A stretch of DNA of 64,000 nucleotides from Halogeometricum pallidum JCM 14848 (GCF_000337095.1 NZ_AOIV01000021.1:53878-117877), one strand, 5' to 3'. Shown: positions 9,019-18,014, counted from the first letter of the stretch. Translations and numbers: made by a program. Notes: generated by a model not told the origin, from the letters alone.

Positions 9019-10053
9019 ATGAGCGGAAAATCACGATTCGCCGTCCTGCTAGTAGCCCTCCTGCTCGTCGCGAGTACGGGCGCCGCGTATGCGAGCGCGC
9101 AGACGGACGGAGCATACTCAGTCGAAGCACAGAACACGATCGATATCCCCGACCGGACGGTCAGCGTCGAAGGCACGGACTACACGGTGAGTTCCATCGG
9201 CAAGGTGACCGCCGGGGAGACGTTGGAGGCCACGACGAGCGGCCCCGACGGCGAGGAGTTCGACGTCGATCTGTACTCCGGCGACCAAGAGCTCATCAAC
9301 AGCGATGTCGGAACCGACGGTTCCGTCTCCTTCTCGACGGAGAACCTCCAGCCCGGCACGTACATCCTCGCGGTCTACACCGCCGATGGTTCCATCGTCT
9401 CCCCCCAGCCCGTCGTCGTGGCCGGCTACGAGACGACGCTGGACGCACCCAGCGAGATGACGGCCGGCCAATCCAGCGACGTGACCGTCCAACTGGACGA
9501 CGTTGCCGACCTCGGCAGCCCTGAGAACGTCGAGCTCGTCATCACGCAGGACGACGAGGTCGTCGACACGGTCCAGATGAACAGCGAGTCGACGTACGAG
9601 TACACCGCCGAGATCGGTTCCTCGCTCGAGTCGGGCGAGTACCGCATGTACGCGATGGTCCACAACGAGACGACCGTCGGCGGCGAGAACGCCCTCGGTG
9701 ACGACAACGATATCGTCGGCGTGACCGATGCCAAGACGCTGAGTGTCTCCAGCGGTGAGGGGCAACCGCAGGATGGGAGCAGTGACGACGGGAGCGCCGG
9801 AGGCTCCGGCTCCGGTTCGAGCGCGAGCGCCGACACCGACACGTCGACGCCGAGCGAGACGGGTACGACAGCCATCGGGACGACCGAGATGGCCGAGACG
9901 ACCGACGAATCGAGCACCGCGACGACTGAGGCGGCGATGACGGAATCCCAGACCGAAACGCCCGGGACGAGCACCGACTCGTCGATGCCGAACTTCGCGC
10001 TGTACATCGTCGCGCTTGCCCTCGTCGCTGCCGCACTCGTCGCGCGGCGGTAA
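9019..10053 (+). CDS. Secreted cell-surface protein with C-terminal membrane anchor
   Basis: A 344-residue protein with a signal peptide (RFAVLLVALLLVASTGAAYA, about residues 5-24) and one or two beta-sandwich-like domains up to about residue 245. A low-complexity Ser/Thr/Asp/Glu-rich stalk (about 250-318, likely heavily glycosylated) follows, ending in MPNFALYIVALALVAAALVARR. The tail is a short turn, one hydrophobic helix and terminal arginines, as in PGF-CTERM/archaeosortase substrates, though the canonical PGF triplet is not exact. It is divergent from the membrane glycosyltransferase, consistent with a surface-glycoprotein neighbourhood. Confidence 0.8.
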   Translation: MSGKSRFAVLLVALLLVASTGAAYASAQTDGAYSVEAQNTIDIPDRTVSVEGTDYTVSSIGKVTAGETLEATTSGPDGEEFDVDLYSGDQELINSDVGTDGSVSFSTENLQPGTYILAVYTADGSIVSPQPVVVAGYETTLDAPSEMTAGQSSDVTVQLDDVADLGSPENVELVITQDDEVVDTVQMNSESTYEYTAEIGSSLESGEYRMYAMVHNETTVGGENALGDDNDIVGVTDAKTLSVSSGEGQPQDGSSDDGSAGGSGSGSSASADTDTSTPSETGTTAIGTTEMAETTDESSTATTEAAMTESQTETPGTSTDSSMPNFALYIVALALVAAALVARR

Positions 10054-10538
10054 CGGACGACGCCCGATTTCGCGTTCTCTTTTTTGCTATTGGTGCGTAT
10101 GGCCCTCAGACAGCCGCGAGAACGCCTCGATCGTGATCTTCGACGCACTGTCGTCTCACTGTGATGTCCGATCGGCCGGTACACGGAGATTCCATTGACC
10201 TCCCTCTGCGCCTAGAGACACGAGTATGTGCTCGATTCTCCATCACGCGCCGCTCTCGAGCGCTACCGACTGAGTCTTATCAGCCGAGTGTGAATAGTTG
10301 ACTATCTTGTTCGCGAATCGATACATTTTTGTAGGATAACAATATAGTTACAATCGGTATTCTACCTATACTACCATTACATTCGTAGCAATATAATGTG
10401 TTTATATAAAGCACAGCAATCGCTAGCGTCGGCTCTTTTCGTCACGCTCTGTGGGTCAACGTTAATCCGGCGTGAAGGAGTTCCAGGTGTTGAATCGTAC
10501 CCCGACGTATTTTTACCTCCCCCCACGTCTGATTGGGC
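10054..10538. other. Gene-free interval, AT-rich promoter-like tract
   Basis: No convincing gene. The tract around 10290-10430 is markedly AT-rich (runs such as TATAAAGCA and ACAATATAGTTAC) against GC-rich surroundings. It probably contains upstream regulatory DNA of the DUF1616 gene. I see no repeat or RNA structure I would defend. Confidence 0.4.
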
Positions 10539-11567
10539 ATGACCTCCACGGAGGACTGGCGCGTACTCCTCCCCCGTCCGCTTCGGGTCCTGCCAGCCGA
10601 CCTCGTCGCGATTCTCACACTCACACTCCTGACTATCGTCGCGGTTTCGCTCCCGATTCTCCGCGAGACGCCGCTGCGAGTCGTCGTCGGACTCCCCTTC
10701 CTGCTGTTCGTCCCCGGCTACGCCATCATCTCCGCGCTCTTTCCGGAACGGGCGAGGACCGTCGCGGACCCCCAAGCGCAAGCAGGTGAGAGAGAGGCCA
10801 CCGAGACGGTCGCCGGCATCGACGGTATCGAACGCGTCGCACTGTCGTTCGGTACCAGCATCGCCGTCGTCCCGTTAGTCGGGTTCGCGCTCAACTTCAC
10901 GCCGTTCGGAATCCGACTCGCACCGATCATGGCGTCGCTCACCATCATCGTCGTCTTCGCCTGCACGATTGCGGCGAGTCGACGCTGGGACCTCCCCGAA
11001 GACGAGCGGTTCCGGGTGCCGTATCGGAGTTGGTATGCGAACACGAAAGCCGAACTGTTCTCTCCGGCGACGCGAACCGACGCCGCACTCAACGTCGTGT
11101 TGGTCGTCAGCCTGCTTCTCGCGTTCAGTGCCGTGGGGTACGCCGTCGCCGTCCCCTCCCAAGGCGAGCAGTTCAGCGAGCTCTATCTGCTCACGGAGAA
11201 CGAGTCCGGCGAGTACGTCGCCGACGACTACCCGACGAACTTCACCGCGGGCGAACCGCAGTCGTTGATCGTCGGCATCGGAAACCAGGAGAACGAACCG
11301 GTCGAGTACACCGTCGTCTCGGAAATTCAGCGCGTCGAGGTGTCGAACAACAGCACGACCGTGCTCGAACGAGAGCAGTTACAGACGTTCTCCCCCCGGC
11401 TTCAGCACAACGAAACGTGGCAACAGCCGCACCAAGTGTCGCCGACGATGACCGGCGAGAACCTACGATTGATCTACTACCTGTACAAGGGCGATGCACC
11501 GGCCACCCCGAGCGAGGAAAGCGCCTATCGAGAGGTGCATCTGTGGGTTAACGTGACAGAAAAATAG
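10539..11567 (+). CDS. DUF1616 membrane protein
   Basis: A 342-residue protein with two hydrophobic helices near residues 20-65 (VGLPFLLFVPGYAIISALFP is a family hallmark). Two more lie around 95-135, and one near 180-200 precedes an extracytoplasmic C-terminal domain (VPSQGEQFSELYLLTENESGEY...) with Asn-X-Ser/Thr sites. DUF1616 proteins are common in archaeal surface-glycan gene neighbourhoods; their biochemical role is not established. The ATG at 10539 gives MTSTEDWRVLLPRPL; a TTG two codons earlier is less likely. Confidence 0.88.
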   Translation: MTSTEDWRVLLPRPLRVLPADLVAILTLTLLTIVAVSLPILRETPLRVVVGLPFLLFVPGYAIISALFPERARTVADPQAQAGEREATETVAGIDGIERVALSFGTSIAVVPLVGFALNFTPFGIRLAPIMASLTIIVVFACTIAASRRWDLPEDERFRVPYRSWYANTKAELFSPATRTDAALNVVLVVSLLLAFSAVGYAVAVPSQGEQFSELYLLTENESGEYVADDYPTNFTAGEPQSLIVGIGNQENEPVEYTVVSEIQRVEVSNNSTTVLEREQLQTFSPRLQHNETWQQPHQVSPTMTGENLRLIYYLYKGDAPATPSEESAYREVHLWVNVTEK

Positions 11568-11595
11568 TAAGAATGGTTGGTTCCGTGTGTCCGGA

Positions 11596-12029
11596 TCAGG
11601 GTGAGATCTGTTTCTCAATCCGTTCTTTGAGAGCTTCATCCATCCGGTCATAATCTCGCTGGGGATCGTCGGAAATGACGAACGGTACGAGGAACCCGGT
11701 TGACCGTTCGTGATTGACGAATCGGGTTCGATCGTTCCCGAGCGCATAGAGCTCGAATGTATGTATTCCTTGAAATATCCACTTTGAGCCAACAGTCCCG
11801 ATCCACTGTAATCGCCGAGGAGGGTCGATCTTGGATACTCGAACCGTCAGCGTTCGACTGCTCGCCTTGATTCGATTAACGGTGATTTCGAGTGACCCCC
11901 TTCACGAAGCTCACCGCTCACCCGGGAGATATGCGGATTCCACTGCTCATATGACGCGAAGTCCGTAAGCTGTTCCCAGACCGTTTCTGGCGGCGCATCG
12001 ATTTCAATTTCAGTCTGTATCTCTCGTAT
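11596..12029 (-). pseudogene. Broken SRPBCC (polyketide cyclase/START-like) gene
   Basis: Read on the minus strand, the sequence gives REIQTEIEIDAPPETVWEQL, then TDFASYEQWNPHISRVSGELREGG, the classic SRPBCC N-terminal strand-helix. The frame then breaks at a run of five G (about 11902). One extra G restores SLEITVNRIKASSRTLTVRV through to a C-terminal helix ending EALKERIEKQISP and a stop at 11596. There is also no start codon: the expected ATG before REIQTE is ATA (12027-12029). Both lesions indicate a decayed gene. SRPBCC proteins bind hydrophobic ligands; no specific ligand can be named. Confidence 0.85.
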
Positions 12030-12320
12030 AAGTCCGTTCTGTCGGTCTGTATACTCTTAAAGGACAACCGCAGAACCCGGAACTTTGGGTGGTCTGTCGC
12101 AATCACGTACTCCGATTCGGTCCCGTCCATCATACGCGCGCTGGGCCTTGAGCAGACGCAGCAGAAACCGCTCTCGTCCGTGGTACTCAACCGACGAAAC
12201 CGCACCGTGAGGTGCTCACGATGGAATTCTGTACAGCCGGGATAGCTCCTGACTCGCCCACTCCAGAGCGTCCAAACATGCCATGGAGGGTATAAACCGC
12301 TGGCAATCGAGGCAGTAGAC

Positions 12321-13580
12321 ATGCCTGATCGTGTCGAAACGGTGGATGTCGTTATCGCCGGTTGTGGCCCCGGTGGTGCCGTTCTAGGGCACTTGCTCGC
12401 TCGGAGCGGAGTCGACGTTGCACTCATCGAACGGGCTGCGACGTTCGAGCGCGAGTACCGTGGGTTCGGGTGGAATCCAGGAGTGATTCGCCTCTTCGAC
12501 GAAATGGGTGTACTTGACGACATACTCGAACTGGCTCACGAAACCGTGACCAACGGTACGTTCTCGCTCTATGGACGGGCTGTTTCAGTTCTGAATTTCG
12601 ACGTGCTCGATACCGAGTATCCGTATGCCTTGATGATGGAACAACCGTCGTTACTGGAATATCTCGTCGAGCGAGCGGATGCATATAGTACGTTCAGGTT
12701 CCATCCCTCGACGACAGTCACTAATTTGCGGGTCGGAGGTAACGGCACCATCCAAGGCGTACAGGCTCACGATCGCAACGCGGATGTCGACGTTCGATTC
12801 GATACGCGCGTGGTAGTCGGTGCCGACGGACGCTACTCCACAGTGCGGTCAAGCGCTGGTATCGACCCTGGGTTTTTCGAGTCACCGATAGACCTCGTGT
12901 GGTTCAAACTTCCAACTGGCGCGATTGATGCCCGTACCGAGGGCCGCATCGATCGCAACGGCATTCTCCTGTACTTCGGATTGGGAGAGGGCGAACTCCA
13001 AGTGGGATATCCGATACTGGATGGTGAATGGACGACGATTCGAGACGAGGGTTTCAGCGCGTTCTGCAACCGCATCGAAGCCATCGATTCCGAACTCGCG
13101 TCGGCAATGCATCGCCATCTCGATGGCTTCCGAGACACGACTCTGCTCGATGTCGCACCGGGTAATGCAGAAACCTGGACCCGGGATGGTATGCTGTTAT
13201 TAGGGGACGCTGCACATACCGCAAGCCCAATCGGCGCTCAAGGGAATCCGCTGGCTATCGAGGATGCAGTCGTGGTCCACGATGTGCTCGTCACGGCGTT
13301 ACGTGACAGCACAGGAGTCGTGTCCGAGGAGACCCTGACCGAATTCGAGACACGTCGTCGCCCGACCGTTGAGCGCGTTATCTCATTGCAGCGGCGCGCC
13401 GCGCAGAATCTCGCGTTCTGGATCACCTATGGACAGTACATTCCTGAACTACTGGTGCGGGGGTCGGCGAGTGTGATTAGTGGGCTCGTTCCTCGATTAC
13501 CGCCGATTCGCAAATCGGTCGAATCATTCGCGCTCGGCGATCAGTCCGTTTCCGTAACTCGATCCCATTTTGTCGAGTAG
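12321..13580 (+). CDS. FAD-dependent monooxygenase (UbiH/PheA-TfdB type)
   Basis: A 419-residue flavoprotein. An N-terminal Rossmann dinucleotide motif (VVIAGCGPGGAVLGHLLARS, about residues 10-29) is followed by the DG motif (VVVGADGRYSTVR, about 166-178) and the ribityl-binding GD motif (LLLGDAAHTASPIGAQGNPLAIEDA, about 292-316). This trio defines group A aromatic-ring hydroxylases and geranylgeranyl-reductase relatives; the substrate is not predictable. The start is the ATG at 12321. It is divergent from the broken SRPBCC gene, whose family often acts with such oxygenases, so a small degradation or modification pathway may once have existed here. Confidence 0.87.
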   Translation: MPDRVETVDVVIAGCGPGGAVLGHLLARSGVDVALIERAATFEREYRGFGWNPGVIRLFDEMGVLDDILELAHETVTNGTFSLYGRAVSVLNFDVLDTEYPYALMMEQPSLLEYLVERADAYSTFRFHPSTTVTNLRVGGNGTIQGVQAHDRNADVDVRFDTRVVVGADGRYSTVRSSAGIDPGFFESPIDLVWFKLPTGAIDARTEGRIDRNGILLYFGLGEGELQVGYPILDGEWTTIRDEGFSAFCNRIEAIDSELASAMHRHLDGFRDTTLLDVAPGNAETWTRDGMLLLGDAAHTASPIGAQGNPLAIEDAVVVHDVLVTALRDSTGVVSEETLTEFETRRRPTVERVISLQRRAAQNLAFWITYGQYIPELLVRGSASVISGLVPRLPPIRKSVESFALGDQSVSVTRSHFVE

Positions 13581-13839
13581 TGTATCCCGGTCTTCTCGCT
13601 TCTACGAGATATTTCCGGCAATCAACTCGGACACGGGTGGGATACCTCTGACTGCACTGATGAGCCGACAGCGCACATTCGGGACGCCATTCCTATCACT
13701 GTGTGAAGGTTTCGACAGAACCGCAGATCGTTATACCTCGTTTCGTCTCGTCGGACAGTGTCTGATTCAGGACAACGAGCTCTAATAAGGGTTATCCGCG
13801 CCACAGGGCTGTGAGGAATGAGAAACGGCTACACGGGCG

Positions 13840-14295
13840 TTACTCCCACACCATCCGGTCTAGGTACTGCTGGACGTAGGGGTGGAGACCCTCGAACGGC
13901 GGTTCGAAGACCCGGAGTTCGCTGTGTTGGTTATCAGCGATATCCACGGGCTGCAGTGGTTCGACGACGAAGCCGTTCGCGACGTAGTGTTTGTCGTCGA
14001 CGCCGTCGACCTCGGACGTGTCGTAGAAGTGCTCGAACGTCCCGAGGCGGTTGCAGATCTCGACCTCGCACCCGAGTTCCATCTCGGCGACGCGGTGGAC
14101 CGCTTCCGTGAGCCGTTCGTTTTTCAGCACACAGCCGCCCGGGACGAACCACTCGCCTTTCGCCGGTTCGTTCTCTCGAAGCCCGAGGAGGACACCACCG
14201 TCTTGTTTGACGATTAAATCGACAGAGACGAGCGGGGAGTTGGCCACGACGCCGGCCCATTCGTCTTCGGGGATCCAGGACACGTCCTTTTCCAT
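13840..14295 (-). CDS. Nudix hydrolase, GDP-mannose mannosyl hydrolase-like (copy 1)
   Basis: A 151-residue protein. The core GEWFVPGGCVLKNERLTEAV, then HRVAEMELG (about residues 47-75), is the modified Nudix box of GDP-mannose hydrolases, which lacks the full REUXEE signature. It is followed by the family's GTFEHFYD segment. Such enzymes release GDP from GDP-sugars and occur in polysaccharide loci. The ATG at 14295 gives MEKDVSWIPEDEW. A close paralogue lies at 25495-25950 beside the rhamnose genes; by eye about four fifths of positions are identical. Confidence 0.9.
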   Translation of the reverse strand: MEKDVSWIPEDEWAGVVANSPLVSVDLIVKQDGGVLLGLRENEPAKGEWFVPGGCVLKNERLTEAVHRVAEMELGCEVEICNRLGTFEHFYDTSEVDGVDDKHYVANGFVVEPLQPVDIADNQHSELRVFEPPFEGLHPYVQQYLDRMVWE

Positions 14296-14373
14296 TATCC
14301 GCTCACACGAACGGTGATACGTAGTAGTTGCTGGTTCGTCCACAGTCGTAGGGCTGTCGACCCCCTCAGTGGA

Positions 14374-14649
14374 TCACAGCTGATACCACAGGAGGTTCCA
14401 GTATGAGAGTACGAGCGCGAAGGCGACGCCAGCGATACCGACGACGACGTACTGAGCCCCTCTTCGACGACGCCAGACCCCTCGCTGCCAGGTCAGTCCA
14501 GCGAGGACGAGCGTCGCGACACTCGACAGTGCTCCGACCAGTGGGAAGAGGAGAATGGCCTGCAACGGCAGCGGATCTCCGAGCAGGGCCGCCCGTGGGT
14601 CACTCACTACGACGACGGCCATACCGACCACGAATACCAGATAGCTCAC
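14374..14649 (-). pseudogene. C-terminal membrane tail of a gene truncated by a TnpB element
   Basis: About 91 residues with three hydrophobic helices and a charged loop (WQRGVWRRRRGAQYVVVGIA), ending SYWNLLWYQL. Reading upstream, the frame continues (LTAVSYLVFVVG) straight into the transposon end at 14655. I therefore read it as the 3' remnant of a larger gene whose 5' part is missing. The tail resembles the transmembrane C terminus of some archaeal beta-lactamase-like serine hydrolases, but this is weak. It could alternatively be a tiny intact membrane protein starting at the GTG. Confidence 0.6.
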
Positions 14650-14654
14650 CGCCG

Positions 14655-16001
14655 TCAGTTACCCACGACTTCAGTCGTGGGCTTGTCAGTGGACTCCCCT
14701 TCTGCCGTCGAATCGACGGAGGCGGTGTAATCGCCGTTCAGGTTCAGCGTCCCTGACGTGAGCGCACACTGACAGGGTGCGCCTCCACCCGAAGACGTCT
14801 GCCCCGAGTGGAGTGTCTTGAGCAGTTTACGAGCGATATTCTTGCTCGCGTTGTAATCCGCATTCAGTTCGTACTCGCACTTCCGGCACACGAACTGGTG
14901 TTTCGACCGCCGATTCGACTCGTGGGTAAACCCACACGACGAACACCGTTGAGACGTATATACGGGACTCACCTGTTCCGCCTCAATGCTGTACATCTGA
15001 GCCTTGTACTTGACGTACTGGTACAAACGACGGAACGCCCATGCGTGGAATCGCTTCGCACCAGCCATCCGCTTGCGAATATCGGTCAAATTCTCGAAGG
15101 CAATATGTGTGCATCCGTGGTCACGGGCGTCTTCGAGAATCTGATTCGAGGCTCGATGTAGTTCGTCCTGCATCCAGCGGTGTTCGCGGTCGTTTATCGA
15201 CTGAATCGACAGGTGCGCCGACCGCGTGCCCGTCTGTTGCATCGACCCACGAGTCTTCTCAAACTCTCGGCGTCGATGGTTCATCTCGTCGGCGTTTCCG
15301 ATGAACGTGCCTGTCGAAGTCACAGCAAGAGAACCATCCACGTTCAGGTCAACACCAAGGACTGTTCTGTGCTTGGCGTCCTCAGAACGCTGCGCGTTCT
15401 GATGGGCTGCATCAGACTCCGTCTGATGAATGTCTGAAGTAGTCGTGGATTGCTCGTTACTTTCAACTCGGCGCATCCGTGCGTGGAGGTAGAACGACTC
15501 TGTGGGACGGTCGTACTGCAATGTGGACATACGGAACTCGTAGTCCTCGTTCAGCAGGTACTTGCCAATCGGTGTTCCCTCTACGTTGTTGGGAATAACG
15601 TAGTCACACTCGACGCGACCGTTCACCGTGGAAAGGGAAACGTGGTCACGGTGGAACGTCGCAGAGCGTTTGTCGTAGACGACGCTCCACGCATCGAAAT
15701 GTGGTTGACTGGTGTTATCGCCTTTCTTGAGTCGTGCGACACCACTTTTCGTGGCCTCGATTGCACGCCGAATCCCTTTCTGGACGAGGTTCGCGGTCAA
15801 CTCCGTCTCGTTACGAAGTCGCTCGTAGAGGGCGTTCTCGGCTTTCTGTTTCGAGGTCACGCAGTAGTTGTTCGGGTGTCTCCACGCCCACTCTGCGGTG
15901 GTGTTCGCACAGTGGAGGAACTGATTTTTCGTTTGATGAAGGTCGTTGCACCGCTTGTCGTGTACGTCGAGTTTGACTTTGACGGTGCGAATCACCTCCA
16001 T
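14655..16001 (-). CDS. tnpB: TnpB RNA-guided nuclease (element A)
   Basis: A 448-residue protein with an intact RuvC-like triad: GVDLNVDGSLA (Asp, about residue 219), IAFENLTDIRKR (Glu, about 306) and ADYNASKNIA (Asp, about 386). The four-cysteine zinc finger is CSSC...CRKC between them. The N-terminal half begins MEVIRTVKVKLDV and differs clearly from the other two complete TnpBs here, so it is a separate lineage. TnpB cleaves DNA at sites specified by an RNA from the element's right end. The start is the ATG at 16001. Confidence 0.9.
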   Translation of the reverse strand: MEVIRTVKVKLDVHDKRCNDLHQTKNQFLHCANTTAEWAWRHPNNYCVTSKQKAENALYERLRNETELTANLVQKGIRRAIEATKSGVARLKKGDNTSQPHFDAWSVVYDKRSATFHRDHVSLSTVNGRVECDYVIPNNVEGTPIGKYLLNEDYEFRMSTLQYDRPTESFYLHARMRRVESNEQSTTTSDIHQTESDAAHQNAQRSEDAKHRTVLGVDLNVDGSLAVTSTGTFIGNADEMNHRRREFEKTRGSMQQTGTRSAHLSIQSINDREHRWMQDELHRASNQILEDARDHGCTHIAFENLTDIRKRMAGAKRFHAWAFRRLYQYVKYKAQMYSIEAEQVSPVYTSQRCSSCGFTHESNRRSKHQFVCRKCEYELNADYNASKNIARKLLKTLHSGQTSSGGGAPCQCALTSGTLNLNGDYTASVDSTAEGESTDKPTTEVVGN

Positions 16002-16130
16002 CGACAGTTCACATATCTAACTAGCTCTTTATAATGGCTCGGGTTAGCGTGGGGGAGTCGGCTGGCTATCGCCCGTAGTTGGCGGAGTAGATTGTCGGAT
16101 TCCTCCCACGGCTGAAGCCGTGGGCTTCCT
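14655..16130 (-). mobile_element. IS1341-type (IS200/IS605) element, TnpB only
   Basis: One tnpB gene is bracketed by two hairpins: CCCACGACTTCAGTCGTGGG overlapping the gene's 3' edge (14659-14678) and CCCACGGCTGAAGCCGTGGG beyond its 5' side (16107-16126). No tnpA is present, so mobility would need a transposase in trans. The 3' hairpin region is where the TnpB guide RNA scaffold normally lies, by family knowledge. The left boundary is approximate. Confidence 0.75.
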
Positions 16131-16167
16131 CCTTGCATCTGTGTGAGTCGCATCCAAACGTTCTAGC

Positions 16168-16521
16168 ATGTCTCGTGAATGCGGCGACACTAGGCGATAT
16201 ACCGAGACCGTCACGCCTGACGATGTTCTCGATGTGTTTGAGATTGTAGAAGGCCCAGTAGTCACGTCTGGTGACGTTGCTGAGACTCTTGATTGTTCTC
16301 GGGAAACGGCGCGCCGGAAGCTTCGCACATTGGAGGAGCAGGGCCACGTTGCCAGTCGGAAGACAGCAGGGAGGGTAGTATGGTGGGTTGTGGGCGAACA
16401 GGGAACTCCACGGGAAGTCGATCCGGATGATCCATTCTGGGAGTTCAAACCCGGTTCCTCGGGCGAATCTGATGTCTCTGAGAGGATCGGTGCAGTTCTG
16501 TACAACAAAAAATCCGCATGA
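16168..16521 (+). CDS. Winged-helix regulator, probable antitoxin of a truncated PIN toxin
   Basis: A 117-residue protein. TPDDVLDVFEIVEGPVVTSG, then DVAETLDCSRETARRKLRTLEEQGHVASRKTAG (about residues 15-67), is a clear winged-helix domain. The acidic tail ends at a TGA that overlaps the ATG of a PIN-domain reading frame (ATGA, 16518-16521), the usual coupling of haloarchaeal HTH-PIN toxin-antitoxin pairs. The partner toxin is broken, so this antitoxin is orphaned. It is related in layout to the 77-residue regulator at 42008-42241. Confidence 0.8.
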   Translation: MSRECGDTRRYTETVTPDDVLDVFEIVEGPVVTSGDVAETLDCSRETARRKLRTLEEQGHVASRKTAGRVVWWVVGEQGTPREVDPDDPFWEFKPGSSGESDVSERIGAVLYNKKSA

Positions 16522-16679
16522 GTGAGCGAGGTGCGATGCCGATATTCGTTGAGACAGGAGCGTTTTACGCTCGAGCAGATCAAGATGACAAACATCATCG
16601 ACGTCACCGATGGCGACGACTGCGTCCGAATGCTCGTGACGGATACGTAGAACTCATCAGATCTGTTGAACTAATCTGA
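16518..16679 (+). pseudogene. Truncated PIN-domain toxin
   Basis: The frame reads MSERGAMPIFVETGAFYARA, then DQDDKHH. The first acidic residue of PIN nucleases and the usual GAFYA motif are present, but after about 27 residues the sequence stops resembling the family and terminates after 53 codons; PIN toxins are about 130 residues. The downstream bases (16590-16640) instead resemble, on the opposite strand, a PIN C terminus (RHEHSDAVVAIGDVD). That suggests a rearrangement between toxin genes. Confidence 0.65.
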
Positions 16680-16706
16680 CGATGGTGGCCCAATGAAAAT
16701 ATTCTG

Positions 16707-17066
16707 TCATATTTCGGTGAGACCGAGACTGTATTCGAGTGCGGTATCGACCTCGTCTATCCGATCGTGCGGAATCGAGCCGAGGTTCTCGTTGATGCGG
16801 TGCTCGGTAGAGATGGTTCGAATCTGGCTACAGAGCGCAACTGAATCTTCCCGAAGCGCACATTCCTCGGCTGGGACGAGCACTTCGAACGGATAGAGCT
16901 GCTCGCCGAACGAGGTCGTGAACGGAACGACGATCGTTGTCGGTGCGTTTGCATTCCCGACGTCGTTCTGCACGACGAGACACGGACGTGTTCCCCGTTG
17001 TTCGGATCCCTGCGTCGGATCAAGTTCAACAATAACGACATCTCCTCGACGGACGGACGTAGCCAT
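16707..17066 (-). CDS. mazF: MazF/PemK-type endoribonuclease toxin
   Basis: A 119-residue protein with the PemK/MazF fold signature: VRRGDVVIVELDPTQGSEQRGTRPCLVVQND at the N terminus, TTIVVPFTTSF in the middle and ALCSQIRTISTEHRI further on. The arginine and the threonine/serine positions correspond to the RNA-cleaving site in the family. It starts three bases after the stop of its AbrB-type antitoxin. It has normal length and no lesions, so it is probably active. Confidence 0.9.
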   Translation of the reverse strand: MATSVRRGDVVIVELDPTQGSEQRGTRPCLVVQNDVGNANAPTTIVVPFTTSFGEQLYPFEVLVPAEECALREDSVALCSQIRTISTEHRINENLGSIPHDRIDEVDTALEYSLGLTEI

Positions 17067-17069
17067 CCG

Positions 17070-17336
17070 CTACCACTCTGGGGCATCGCCCAGCTGTTCA
17101 TTGGCCTCTGTCGAGACGCCCTCCAGTTCGTCAGTGAGTTCGCGGGTCCGCTGGGCACGCTGGCGGTATCCCTCAGCCAACTCCTCACGGGTTACCGATC
17201 GTTCGATAACGAGCTTTCCCCCCTCTTCGTGGATCACGACGTCGTCTCCTCCCTTCAGTCCAAACCGTTCTCGGAGCTCTTTGGGGATCGTCACTTGCCC
17301 CCGTTTCCCGATTTTCCGACGTTCGCCCTTACTCAT
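17070..17336 (-). CDS. mazE: AbrB/SpoVT-type antitoxin (MazE-like)
   Basis: An 88-residue protein. KIGKRGQVTIPKELRERFGL, then KGGDDVVIHEEGGKLVIER (about residues 8-46), is the swapped-hairpin AbrB DNA-binding domain. The acidic, helical C-terminal part would wrap the toxin. It precedes mazF in the same operon, and its start codon is followed upstream by a direct repeat that may be its binding site. Confidence 0.9.
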   Translation of the reverse strand: MSKGERRKIGKRGQVTIPKELRERFGLKGGDDVVIHEEGGKLVIERSVTREELAEGYRQRAQRTRELTDELEGVSTEANEQLGDAPEW

Positions 17337-17339
17337 ACG

Positions 17340-17361
17340 TATTCATATCCTATTCGTACCC
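17340..17361. promoter_or_regulatory. Tandem 11-base direct repeat upstream of mazEF
   Basis: TATTCATATCC is immediately followed by TATTCGTACCC (9 of 11 bases equal), starting four bases upstream of the mazE start codon. AbrB-type antitoxins commonly autoregulate, so these look like paired operator half-sites. Binding is inferred only. Confidence 0.45.
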
Positions 17362-17420
17362 ATAAATCCTCCGGGCTGAAGGCAGTCAGTGCAAGCCCTA
17401 TCAGACACGGATCGAACCTG

Positions 17421-17816
17421 CTAATACGGCCCAAATCTCCGGACCGAGAGGAGTTCATCGAGGCCTTCTGTATCGAAATCAGCGTTGGAGACGACCAGTT
17501 CCTTTCCTTCAGAGCGAGCCGTCGCTGCAATCATGAGGTCACGTGGCGACAGAGGGTTGCCAGAGTCGAGAAGTCGGTTCTGCATCCGGGCAGCTTCAAA
17601 CGCGACCTCTTCGGAGAAGTCAAGCACGGTGACTCGCCCGAAGTTCTCACGCGCCCCGATGAGGTCTGTCTCACCCGCTGAAAACACCTCACCGGCGAGA
17701 ACTTCATAGAGACAGATGCTGGACGTAACCAAAGTCGGTTGTTCATCGACGAACTGGACTACCTCTTCGACACCATCGAGGTAATCGATGATAACGGACG
17801 AATCGAGAAAAGTCAC
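17421..17816 (-). CDS. vapC: VapC-type PIN nuclease toxin
   Basis: A 131-residue protein. MTFLDSSVIIDYLDG carries the first catalytic Asp, LYEVLAGE the Glu, LSPRDLMIAATA the third acidic residue and VVSNADFDTEGLDELLSVRRFGPY the C-terminal acidic motif. The GTG start overlaps the antitoxin stop (GTGA, 17813-17816). It is intact for the family. A C-terminal fragment of a similar toxin survives at 18454-18560. Confidence 0.9.
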   Translation of the reverse strand: MTFLDSSVIIDYLDGVEEVVQFVDEQPTLVTSSICLYEVLAGEVFSAGETDLIGARENFGRVTVLDFSEEVAFEAARMQNRLLDSGNPLSPRDLMIAATARSEGKELVVSNADFDTEGLDELLSVRRFGPY

Positions 17817-18013
17817 CGCTGGAAGCTCTCTCGGGAACGTTTGATTGCTTCGCGCGCCTGTTCGGCTTTATCAGTTCCGTTCCACGCACCAGCCTTCATT
17901 CCCGAACCCTCATTCGCCAATCGGTCGAGAAACTCGTCCCAACTCTCGTCCTCACGCTTCAGCCGCGCCAGCTTTTCTTTCGTCTCGTCAGAGACGCGGA
18001 TTGATGTACTCAT
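17813..18013 (-). CDS. vapB: VapB-type ribbon-helix-helix antitoxin
   Basis: A 66-residue protein. MSTSIRVSDETKEKLARLKR, then EDESWDEFLDRLANEG, is a ribbon-helix-helix DNA-binding domain of the CopG/VapB kind; the Lys/Arg-rich tail should bind the toxin. The ATG at 18013 is preferred because it begins the beta strand directly and sits beside a perfect inverted repeat. Translation is coupled to vapC by a four-base overlap. Confidence 0.88.
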   Translation of the reverse strand: MSTSIRVSDETKEKLARLKREDESWDEFLDRLANEGSGMKAGAWNGTDKAEQAREAIKRSRESFQR

Positions 18014-18014
18014 A

